This document shows positions 1-6,699 of a stretch of DNA of 11,845 nt, piece after piece. The stretch is from Leptolyngbya sp. SIO4C5 (GTDB lineage Bacteria; Cyanobacteriota; Cyanobacteriia; Phormidesmidales; Phormidesmidaceae), in NCBI GenBank assembly GCA_010671965.1, contig JAAHIC010000067.1:1-11845 (forward strand), given 5' to 3'. The notes below the pieces were generated by a model. The model searched no databases, was not told where the DNA came from, and saw nothing but the letters and a program-made list of their open reading frames with translations. Both the position numbers and the translations under genes were made by a program. Positions within the stretch are counted from its first letter, which is position 1; every line of letters starts with the position of its first letter.

Positions 1-1
1 T

Positions 2-85
2 CAAGATCCTGACGACAGCATTTGGGCCCAGGCAGAAGACGCGATCGCTGCTCTCAAAGGCGCTTTTGGCGGTATTGCCGACTAG
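2..85 (+). CDS. C-terminal fragment of an unidentified protein (5' end outside window)
   Basis: The frame is open from the window edge to a TAG at 83-85 and gives 27 residues ending in ALKGAFGGIAD. The peptide is a balanced mix of acidic and alanine-rich helical residues and its codons include an in-frame HIP1 octamer at 41-48, which fits a real cyanobacterial gene end. I do not recognise the family from so short a tail. The stop lies 7 bases before the long inverted repeat at 93-166, so that hairpin may also act on the 3' end of this transcript. The frame could be open by chance, so confidence is moderate. Confidence 0.5.
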   Translation, partial: QDPDDSIWAQAEDAIAALKGAFGGIAD

Positions 86-92
86 ACTTCAA

Positions 93-166
93 CACTCACT
101 CCTTCATTCAGGTAGCATTAGGCATTCCGCAGAATGCCTAATGCTACCTGAATGAAGGAGTGAGTG
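93..166. repeat. Perfect 35-bp inverted repeat with 4-nt loop (hairpin or MITE-like element)
   Basis: Bases 93-127 are the exact reverse complement of 132-166, separated only by CGCA (128-131). The pairing stops at both ends: A92 faces A167. In RNA this would be an extremely stable stem. It begins 7 bases after the stop of the upstream gene and its right arm contains the Shine-Dalgarno-like AAGGAG (155-160) and the GTG start (160-162) of the pentapeptide gene. No T-run follows, so it is not a standard intrinsic terminator. The inner part carries GCATTAGGCA (115-124) and its complement (135-144), a 10-mer that recurs in the intergenic element at 5953-5980. A small non-autonomous palindromic repeat is the simplest reading; a translation-blocking hairpin is the alternative. 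Confidence 0.9.
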
Positions 167-1881
167 ACAGTCTCTTGCTTGCTGGGCTTGCCTGCTCGAC
201 TCTCATTTTGGCTATTGAGCAAAAAATACGCCTCAAATTACTACTAATTTTATTAACGATGACAGCTCTCGCAGCGGCTGTCTTAAACGCTCATTTAGTA
301 GCCAGTTCTCCGCCAGCAGAAGCGCTTGAACTGCCCATCAGTTTTGATGCCACTAAAACCCTATTGGGATTTTTAGGAGGGGCTTTAATCACGGGTAGTG
401 CTTACGTAATTGCAGCTCAAAAGCTTAGGGAGCAGTTTTATTTTTTAAGGAACTGGGCGATCGCGTTGCTGACGGTCGGCAGCACCTCTTTTTACGACCT
501 TGATTTGAGTCACGTTAGCTTCAGAGATGCCAAGCTGGCTAACACCGATTTAAGAGCCGCTAAGTTCTATCGCACCTGTTTTCAAGGCGTTGTTGGCTTG
601 GACAGAGCGCGGGTGGACAGCCGCTATTTTGACTTGCCCCATCCCTCGGTTCAACAGCTTCTCAGCCGGGGGCACTGCCAGCAGCAAAACTTTGCCAAGC
701 TGAATCTGCGGGGCGCTTTTTTGCAAAATGCGAACCTGCGCCAGTTCGACTTTTCCCATACCAACCTCACCGGAGCGGATTTGCGCAGTGCCGACTTACG
801 CAGCAGCCATTTAGTCTGCACCCAAATATCAGCAGCGGATTTACAACAAAGCGACCTGCGCTACGCCAACCTCACGGACGCCAATTTGACCGGGGCTGAC
901 TGCCGACTGGCCGACCTGCGCGGTAGCCTTCTGGTGAGAGCGCAGGCCGCCAATGCTGACTTCACCGGAGCCGACCTGAGCCAAGCCTGCATTGAGGACT
1001 GGAGCATCAACGAGCAGACGAATTTTACGGACGTGCGCTGCGACTACATCTTTCGCAAGTATCAGGCGGGCCAGCCAGCCAGTCGCTATCCGGTGAGCCG
1101 TAACTTTGAGACCGGTGAGTTTGCCGCTCTGTTTCAAAAGCCTAAAAACGAAGTAGAACTGGTTTTTAAAGGAGAGTTTAGCTATAGCGCCCTCAGCCTA
1201 GCCTTTTATAAGCTGCAAACGGAAAGGGGCGAACTGGAGCTAGTCCTGCAGGGAATCGAGCAGCGGGGCGAGCTGTGGATTGTCAAGATTACCAGCAGTG
1301 ATTTGACCGCAGAGCAGCAGTTAGACCAGCTTTCTCAGGCTTACCAAGCCGCCGCCCAGTCAGACAGCCTAGAGCAAACCATCAAAGCCTCTCTTTACCG
1401 TGACTATGAGGCCACCAAACAGCGGCTGGCGGAAAGTCAGCAGCTCGTCCGCCAGCTCGCTGGCATTTCGGAAACCCAGGCCCAAGCCCTCGAAAACCTC
1501 AGCAAACAGCCCTTTGGCAATAACTTCTTTATCTCTGGCAGCACCGTCGGCAATCTCACCTCGCAGGGCAATATTAACTACACGGAAGCCGCCCATCAGG
1601 TGCGCAGCCTGGTAGCCCCCACTCAAAACGCGGCCCAGTTCACCGCGCGCCTCGAACAGCTCACTCACCAGTGGAGCAGCCGCCGCGTTGCCACCACGCC
1701 CCAGGAACAAGCAGACCTGATCCAGCAGGTTTTGCAGCGCGAAGCCGAACAAGATTCGGCCTTTCGGCAGCAGCTCATCGCTCAGAGCCAACTCTTAGAA
1801 CAAAGCCTGCCGCCGGGTCAGATTGCCGATGCGATCGCGGCGATCGCGGCGCAGTTGACCTCCCCTACGGCCCAAGGCTGA
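160..1881 (+). CDS. Membrane-anchored pentapeptide-repeat protein
   Basis: A 573-residue protein with three parts. Residues about 4-47 and 67-86 are hydrophobic and look like two or three membrane helices. Pentapeptide repeats of the A(D/N)Lxx type occupy about 112-136 and 178-277 and should fold as a right-handed quadrilateral beta-helix. After a conserved-looking WSINEQTNFTDVRCDYIF block (281-298) comes a non-repeat globular and helical region ending in Gln- and Ala-rich helices, with a Gly/Asn-rich stretch at 453-473. The layout matches cyanobacterial pentapeptide proteins that I recall as usually having repeats before the membrane segment as well; here they are absent. The start is uncertain: GTG 160 abuts its only Shine-Dalgarno-like sequence with no spacer and lies in a hairpin arm; TTG 175 and ATG 259 are alternatives. 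The biochemical role is unknown; scaffolding at the membrane is an inference. It is convergent with the WD40 gene, one base between stops. Confidence 0.85.
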   Translation: MSDSLLLAGLACSTLILAIEQKIRLKLLLILLTMTALAAAVLNAHLVASSPPAEALELPISFDATKTLLGFLGGALITGSAYVIAAQKLREQFYFLRNWAIALLTVGSTSFYDLDLSHVSFRDAKLANTDLRAAKFYRTCFQGVVGLDRARVDSRYFDLPHPSVQQLLSRGHCQQQNFAKLNLRGAFLQNANLRQFDFSHTNLTGADLRSADLRSSHLVCTQISAADLQQSDLRYANLTDANLTGADCRLADLRGSLLVRAQAANADFTGADLSQACIEDWSINEQTNFTDVRCDYIFRKYQAGQPASRYPVSRNFETGEFAALFQKPKNEVELVFKGEFSYSALSLAFYKLQTERGELELVLQGIEQRGELWIVKITSSDLTAEQQLDQLSQAYQAAAQSDSLEQTIKASLYRDYEATKQRLAESQQLVRQLAGISETQAQALENLSKQPFGNNFFISGSTVGNLTSQGNINYTEAAHQVRSLVAPTQNAAQFTARLEQLTHQWSSRRVATTPQEQADLIQQVLQREAEQDSAFRQQLIAQSQLLEQSLPPGQIADAIAAIAAQLTSPTAQG

Positions 1882-1882
1882 A

Positions 1883-4800
1883 CTACTCAATGGCACCGAG
1901 ATTTTTCAGAGACGCGATCGCTCCGGCGCTCAGTCCGGTGACGCCGGTAATCTGAAGACCTTCGTAAAGCCGGTCGGGGCGGAACTGGCGCAGGCGATCG
2001 CCCGTCTGAGCATTCCAGAGACAGAGGGTGCCATCTAGGCTGCCGCTGGCTAAAAGCAGGAGCTGGCTGGCGGCTGATCGGGCGGTATGAGCAGGCTGAA
2101 ACGCTACCGTCGTGACCCCGCTCCCGTGTCCGGTTAAAACCTGTAGACATTGGCGGGTAGCAACCTCCCACAGACGCAGGGTGCGATCGCTGCGGCCGCT
2201 CGCCAAAATTGAGCCGTCGGGACTAAAGGCCACAGCCCCGTGAATGCCTGTGTGTCCCTGCAGCAGCGCCAGACACTCGCCCGTCTCAGCCTCCCATAGC
2301 TTAATGTCAGCGTCGTTGCCAACGCTAGCAAACAGGTGGCCTTGGGGATGAAAAGCAATGCCCCAGGTATGGCCGCCAGCCTCTAGCTGGGTGCGGAAGC
2401 ACTCACCTGTCTCCAAATCCCACCAGCGGAGGACGCTGTCATTTCCGGCAGAAACGAAGTAATGCCCCTGGGGATGAAAGTCTAGACCCAGCAGGTAGGT
2501 ATCCGGATTAAGCTGGATGCAGCGGCGACAGGTCCCCGTATGCACATCCCAGAATAGTAAAAGGGCATCGGTGCTGCTGGCGCTGACTAAATCTCCCTGG
2601 GCGCTGAAGCCAAATGCCTGAATCCAGGACTGGTTCTTCCAGAGGCTGTGCAGGCAGCGGCCAGTGGCCAGTTCCCACACGCGGATTTCACCATTGAGGC
2701 TGGCGCTGGCTAAAAATTCACCCTGGGGATGAAATGAGACTTTCCAAATGCTACCCGTGTGCCCCGCCAAGGTTTGGACACACTGACCAGAGAGATCCCA
2801 CAGGCGCACTAAGTTACCTAGACCACCGCTAGCAATCAGATGCCCCTGGGGATGGAAAGCCAGCGATCGCACCCCCACGCCGTTACCCTGAATGGTTTTG
2901 AGGCACTGGCCAGAGATAGCCGGAACGCTACCAGCCGGAGCGGCTGTAGTAGCAGGTATCTGCGGGGCGATCGCGGGTGTCTGACTGACATCCCAGAATC
3001 GCACCGTCTGATCCATCGCCGCGCTGACGAGGGCCTGTCCTGGCTGCCATAGACCGGCAGCGGTATAGCCCGCAATGAAGGCAACCGCCCAAACGCTATC
3101 TTCATGCCCCTGCAGCACAGTCAGACACTGACCCGTGGCTACGTCCCAGAGCCGCACAGTGCGATCGCTGCTGGCACTGGCAAGCAGGCGACCATCGGGG
3201 CTAAAACGAACGCCATAGACCTCAGCGGTATGGCCCAGCAAAATTTGCTGGCAGGTGCCCGTGACCAAATCCCAGAATTTGATCGTGTGATCGAAGCTGC
3301 CGGTGACGAAGTAACGGCCTTGGGGATGCAGGTCGATAGACCAAACCATGCCCGCGTGTTCGGTCAGCGTATGCAGGCACTCGCCAGTGCTGACATCCCA
3401 AATTTTCAGCAGGCAGTCTTGGCCGCCGCTGATTAGCCGCAGTGGCGGGGCGGTGCCGTCAGCCGCTGCGGTGGAAGCCGCAAAAATGAGGCCGCTCGCT
3501 GGGCCAGTGTGGCCGGTAAAGGTCTGGAGACACTGACCCGTACGCCAATCCCATAGATGAATTGAGCGATCGCAGTCTCCCAAGCTCCCGGCTAAAAACT
3601 GGCCGTCGGGGCTAAAGGCCAGCGCCCAGGGTCGCTCAAACTGCCAGGCTTGCAGACAGTTGCCGGTGGCCACATCCCAGAACTTAATGCCAGAGTCCAT
3701 GCTGCCGCTGACTAGAGTTTGGCCGTCGGGGCTAAAGGTGAGGGCAAAGACAAAAGTGGAATGGGCTGACAGGGTCAGCAGCGGCGAGCCGGTAGAAACC
3801 TGCCACAGATGAATCATGCCGTCTTCGCCGCCGACGGCAATGCGATCGCCATCGGGACTCACCGCCAGCGAGTCGGGATGGGGGACGGGTTCGGCAAAGC
3901 GACAGGCAGCCAAATGGGCCTGAGACAGATTCACCTGATGCAGCGGCGTATTCTGCAGATACGCCTGTCGCACCGTGAGGTAAGAAAAGTCATAGCCCGT
4001 CAGGTCGAGCTGCATCTGGTGCATCAGATTGATCAGGTTGCCCGCGCCATAGCTGGCCCCCCGCGTTTCCGACTGCCGCACCCGCATCAGCATCCGCAGC
4101 ATTTGCTGCTCTAGGGCAGCCACCGAGCTAAAGCGCTCCCCCAAATGCTGGGCGATGGGCCGTAAGATCAGGCGAATTTGACTTTCGCGCACATATTCTT
4201 TGGCTGTGGCCTTGATCAGCGCGTAGGTATTAAACAGCCAGCCGACTGGCGGCGCGGCTTCAAGCTCCGTCTGAGCCGCAATTTCATCCCCCACTTGCTC
4301 AATCAGCTGCTCGGTCATATATTCCATGACAACCGGCTGCTGGGTAAAGCGGCCTTTTTTTTGCTCAATCAGGCTCCGCCGCGCCAGAGATTCCAGCGTT
4401 TCCAAGAGCCGCTGCTTCAACACGGCAGGCACCATGTCTGCCTGCAGTTCAGCCATCGTCACCCACTCGCGGTTGATTGCCAGCCAGAACATCACCTGTT
4501 TTTCCAGGGGGGTCAGTCGCTGCACTTGCTGATCTAGCAGTCGCCGGACGCCGTTAAAGACGGTGGTTTCTTCGGCCAAGAAGGCATCTACATCCCCGCC
4601 AAATAGCTCTCGAATCGAGGTGGCGACAATCTTAAGCGCTAGAGGATTGCCGCCGTAGATTGCCATTAGCTGCTGACGGCCAATCGGAGAGGGGGACAGG
4701 CCAATCGCATCAAATAGATGATCGGTATCGCTAGCAGGCAGGCCCCGCAGCGGCAGCGATCGCACGGGTAGCATCGCCCCTTCCAAGCTGGCGATCGCCT

Positions 4801-5677
4801 GAGGCTTTTCGCGGCTGGTCAAGACTAAAGCGCTCTGATGGGGCAGTTCTCCCACCTGACGCAGCAGCTCGCCGTAGGCCGCGTATTCTGGCCGGAAAGC
4901 TCCCGCAAACTGTCCTTCCTGCAGCAGCGTTTCGCAGTTATCCAGGATCAGCAGACAGCGCTGCCGCTGCAGCACCTGCATCAGACGCGGCAGCAGCCGC
5001 TCAGAGGGTAAGGCCGCCGCCGTCTCCTGCTGGTGGGAAAGCACCTGAATCAGGTCAGCGAGCAGAGATTCTAGGGGCGGGGCGTTGCGCAGAGTGCGCC
5101 AGACGATGAAGTCGAAGCTGACTGCTTGACGCGGCCCAGCCGTTGCCAAACTCTGGCCCAGCTTGACAGACAGGGCAGTCTTGCCGATGCCGCCCATGCC
5201 GAGTAGGGCAATCAGACGGCAGCGATCCTGCTGAATCCAGGTTTGGAGAGTGACTAGTTCAGGGGTGCGACCGTAAAACAGGGAAACATCAATTGCTTCG
5301 CCCCAGTCCACGACAGGCAGGGTCGGGTGAATAGTCGGTTGAACGGAGGAGCAGGGAGCGGGAGAAAAAGGCGGCTCAGGCGAGGAGGTGGGCAGCGGGT
5401 CAGGGGCCGGGTGGGGATGCTGGTAGTCGGTTCGCTCTAGCAGCAGGTCAAAGGCGGCAAAGAACTGATCGAGGGTTTGCTTGTCAACGCCGAGATGAGC
5501 GTCTAAAACACGAATAACGGTGCTGAGGGCAAGCCGAGTGCGATCGCTGAGTTCTTCTAAAGTCAAGCGATCGCCATCATTCAGCGTTTTCTCAAGCTGC
5601 CGTCGAGCGGCTTCAAGCTTGTGCTGGCCCTGCAGCGATAGAACAACGCTCCGTCTGCGACTCTTTTTAGCGATCAT
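1883..5677 (-). CDS. STAND-class NB-ARC NTPase with N-terminal HTH and 14 WD40 repeats
   Basis: A 1264-residue multidomain switch protein. In order: an HTH-like module (about 10-85, LTLEELSDRTRLALSTVIRV); a Pro-rich linker (87-122); an NB-ARC ATPase with Walker A GMGGIGKT (160-167), Walker B LLILDN (242-247), a TSRE sensor (287-290) and a GNPLAL motif (343-348); a winged-helix/helical part to about 550; eight pentapeptide-like units (558-597); and 14 WD40 repeats (about 598-1230) closing at W625, 668, 710, 761, 803, 846, 897, 961, 1002, 1044, 1087, 1129, 1171 and 1222. STAND proteins typically sense a ligand through the repeats and oligomerise on ATP binding. No TIR, protease or nuclease effector is visible, so output through the HTH, such as transcription control, is inferred. 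ATG 5677 begins the HTH module directly, with only a distant GGAG upstream. The NTPase motifs look intact. The ligand is unknown. Confidence 0.93.
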   Translation of the reverse strand: MIAKKSRRRSVVLSLQGQHKLEAARRQLEKTLNDGDRLTLEELSDRTRLALSTVIRVLDAHLGVDKQTLDQFFAAFDLLLERTDYQHPHPAPDPLPTSSPEPPFSPAPCSSVQPTIHPTLPVVDWGEAIDVSLFYGRTPELVTLQTWIQQDRCRLIALLGMGGIGKTALSVKLGQSLATAGPRQAVSFDFIVWRTLRNAPPLESLLADLIQVLSHQQETAAALPSERLLPRLMQVLQRQRCLLILDNCETLLQEGQFAGAFRPEYAAYGELLRQVGELPHQSALVLTSREKPQAIASLEGAMLPVRSLPLRGLPASDTDHLFDAIGLSPSPIGRQQLMAIYGGNPLALKIVATSIRELFGGDVDAFLAEETTVFNGVRRLLDQQVQRLTPLEKQVMFWLAINREWVTMAELQADMVPAVLKQRLLETLESLARRSLIEQKKGRFTQQPVVMEYMTEQLIEQVGDEIAAQTELEAAPPVGWLFNTYALIKATAKEYVRESQIRLILRPIAQHLGERFSSVAALEQQMLRMLMRVRQSETRGASYGAGNLINLMHQMQLDLTGYDFSYLTVRQAYLQNTPLHQVNLSQAHLAACRFAEPVPHPDSLAVSPDGDRIAVGGEDGMIHLWQVSTGSPLLTLSAHSTFVFALTFSPDGQTLVSGSMDSGIKFWDVATGNCLQAWQFERPWALAFSPDGQFLAGSLGDCDRSIHLWDWRTGQCLQTFTGHTGPASGLIFAASTAAADGTAPPLRLISGGQDCLLKIWDVSTGECLHTLTEHAGMVWSIDLHPQGRYFVTGSFDHTIKFWDLVTGTCQQILLGHTAEVYGVRFSPDGRLLASASSDRTVRLWDVATGQCLTVLQGHEDSVWAVAFIAGYTAAGLWQPGQALVSAAMDQTVRFWDVSQTPAIAPQIPATTAAPAGSVPAISGQCLKTIQGNGVGVRSLAFHPQGHLIASGGLGNLVRLWDLSGQCVQTLAGHTGSIWKVSFHPQGEFLASASLNGEIRVWELATGRCLHSLWKNQSWIQAFGFSAQGDLVSASSTDALLLFWDVHTGTCRRCIQLNPDTYLLGLDFHPQGHYFVSAGNDSVLRWWDLETGECFRTQLEAGGHTWGIAFHPQGHLFASVGNDADIKLWEAETGECLALLQGHTGIHGAVAFSPDGSILASGRSDRTLRLWEVATRQCLQVLTGHGSGVTTVAFQPAHTARSAASQLLLLASGSLDGTLCLWNAQTGDRLRQFRPDRLYEGLQITGVTGLSAGAIASLKNLGAIE

Positions 5678-5742
5678 TTCAGCTCACGACTCCACAAACG
5701 GCGACGTTACAGGCGAAGGGCAGCCATACCGCTTGTAGAGTG

Positions 5743-5772
5743 ATTATTCTAATTTTAATTGAGTTATTTCAG
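5743..5772 (-). promoter_or_regulatory. Possible sigma-70-type promoter for the NB-ARC/WD40 gene
   Basis: Read on the minus strand, CTGAAA (5767-5772, four of six matches to TTGACA) is followed after 18 bases by AATAAT (5743-5748, five of six matches to TATAAT). An overlapping TAGAAT (5746-5751) is an equally good -10. The site is in an AT-rich patch about 70 bases upstream of the ATG. Such matches are common by chance in AT-rich DNA, so this is only a candidate. Confidence 0.3.
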
Positions 5773-5797
5773 TTATTTCACTTAAGAATGACTTAAG
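5763..5797. promoter_or_regulatory. Operator-like cluster: tandem 9-mer and paired CTTAAG palindromes
   Basis: GTTATTTCA is repeated head to tail at 5763-5771 and 5772-5780, then the palindrome CTTAAG occurs at 5781-5786 and 5792-5797. The two CTTAAG sites are 11 bases apart, about one helical turn, and form an ACTTAAG direct repeat. The cluster overlaps the proposed -35 of the NB-ARC/WD40 gene and extends upstream, where an activator or repressor would bind. No known regulator is recognised from the motif. It could equally be chance structure in AT-rich sequence. Confidence 0.3.
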
Positions 5798-5952
5798 CTG
5801 ATGGCCGCGTAACTGGCTGGGATTAGCGACTATTGCGGTAGGGCCGTATCTACGGTCAAGACGGCAGCGATCACATTGCTACTCAGTAAGTAGTCATAAA
5901 TTTGTGCAGGCTATATTAAGCGCCAGCGCAACAGATCAAAGCCTTGCAGGGC

Positions 5953-5980
5953 GGTGCGTTACGGCTTTGCCTAATGCATC
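5953..5980. repeat. Imperfect palindromic intergenic repeat of cyanobacterial type
   Basis: GGTGCGTTA (5953-5961) and GGC (5963-5965) pair with GCC (5969-5971) and TAATGCATC (5972-5980) around a TTT loop: 12 pairs, two of them G-T wobbles, with one bulged base (C5962). The wording GGTGCGTTACGGC...TAATGCATCC resembles, from memory, a short repeat scattered between genes in many cyanobacterial genomes. It shares TGCCTAATGC (5968-5977) with the inverted repeat at 93-166. Confidence 0.6.
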
Positions 5981-6196
5981 CTACAGCTTTATTTACTTCT
6001 GGCTATCTCTTGCCACTTGGGGATGTCATACCTCTGAGAATGAGCGGCTGACACATTTTTAGCCGTCTGCCTTTTGAGCAGATAAAGATAAGGATTAAGT
6101 CGAGTTTATCTGGGGCTATCTCGTCTGGTTTTTGGAGCTGTCCGGGCTGAAACTTGAAGCATGGCTGAATTTGCAGCCAATTCTGTTTCAATTCAG

Positions 6197-6202
6197 CAGG
6201 AA
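6197..6202 (+). promoter_or_regulatory. Ribosome binding site deciding the VOC gene start
   Basis: CAGGAA lies 6 bases before ATG 6209. The only longer in-frame start, ATG 6161, has no purine-rich site close upstream and would add 16 residues that do not belong to the VOC fold. Confidence 0.7.
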
Positions 6203-6208
6203 ATTTTT

Positions 6209-6694
6209 ATGCTTCATCACATTTCTGTTGCGGTTAATGATCCGCTACACGTTGCCACCGTCATAGCTGAAGTATTTGAAGGTCATGTCGTGCCTTTTCC
6301 GTTTAATCCCGGCAGCTACGCGGCGCTAGCGGGGGATGAGTTCGGCACCCTGATTGAGTTTTATCCCAACGGTTCTGAGCTGATTCCCGATGCCCATGAA
6401 GGTCAGGCTGGTTTCCAGCTAAACCCGCAGGCTTCCCATTATTCGTCCTTTCACGCCGCCATTTCTGTGCCCATCAGCCTAGAGCAGATTGAGCGTATTG
6501 GTGAGCGAGAGGGCTGGCGGGTTCTGCAGGCGAGTCGGGATGGCCTGTTTGACGTTGTGGAATTTTGGGTGGAAAACCGCCTGATGCTGGAGCTGCTGAC
6601 CCCCGCGATCGCGGCTCAGTATTTGCAGGCCCTCAGCCCAGAACGCCTGCCCGAAATGATTGACCAACTTGCTCTGGTAGACGCCCGGAGGTAG
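6209..6694 (+). CDS. VOC-superfamily (glyoxalase/dioxygenase fold) protein
   Basis: A 161-residue protein that opens with LHHISVAV, the first beta-strand of a vicinal-oxygen-chelate module. Two beta-alpha-beta-beta-beta modules can be seen, at about 1-53 and 80-131. Candidate metal ligands sit in the usual places: H4, E50 (TLIEFYP), H82 (FHAAIS) and E128 (LMLELLTP). This suggests an active, metal-binding member, not an empty shell. Family members include glyoxalases, ring-cleavage dioxygenases and resistance proteins, so the reaction cannot be named. Its length suits a single-domain VOC enzyme. It is the first gene of the operon; its TAG ends 5 bases before the next ATG, with the GGAGG of that gene inside its own last codons. 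The residue assignments are by eye. Confidence 0.85.
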   Translation: MLHHISVAVNDPLHVATVIAEVFEGHVVPFPFNPGSYAALAGDEFGTLIEFYPNGSELIPDAHEGQAGFQLNPQASHYSSFHAAISVPISLEQIERIGEREGWRVLQASRDGLFDVVEFWVENRLMLELLTPAIAAQYLQALSPERLPEMIDQLALVDARR

Positions 6695-6699
6695 CCAGA

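Larger units (their letters stand above)
5678..6208. other. Gene-free divergent intergenic region
   Basis: This 531-bp stretch separates the minus-strand NB-ARC/WD40 gene from the plus-strand VOC operon and must contain promoters for both. The left part is AT-rich and holds the putative promoter and repeat cluster. The middle part (about 5800-5940) shows no convincing gene. A palindromic repeat follows at 5953-5980. The right part is the leader of the VOC gene, including a 6-bp hairpin (6162-6167 with 6174-6179) about 30 bases before the start codon. No confident promoter was found for the VOC operon. Confidence 0.7.

Noticed and set aside
93..166. Reading the long inverted repeat as a rho-independent terminator of the upstream gene
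   Set aside because: No T-run follows on either strand, and the stem is far longer than typical terminators; it also runs into the next gene's start.
2841..4537. Several plus-strand open frames opposite the WD40 gene
   Set aside because: They mirror the strong coding signal of the minus strand, lack ribosome binding sites and have no recognisable domains.
1883..5677. Calling the NB-ARC/WD40 gene a known antiphage (Avs-like) defence gene
   Set aside because: It has the STAND core, but no effector domain and no defence-type neighbours; WD40-NTPases are abundant in cyanobacteria without known defence roles.
5828..5905. Short minus-strand frame (about 25 codons) with protein-like wording ending IAAVLTVDTALPQ
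   Set aside because: It could be a gene fossil, but it is bounded by stops on both sides, has no start codon or ribosome binding site, and I cannot tie it to any family.
6161..6208. Upstream ATG extending the VOC protein by 16 residues
   Set aside because: The extension has no ribosome binding site and sits in a hairpin; ATG 6209 has a well-placed site and begins the fold's first strand.
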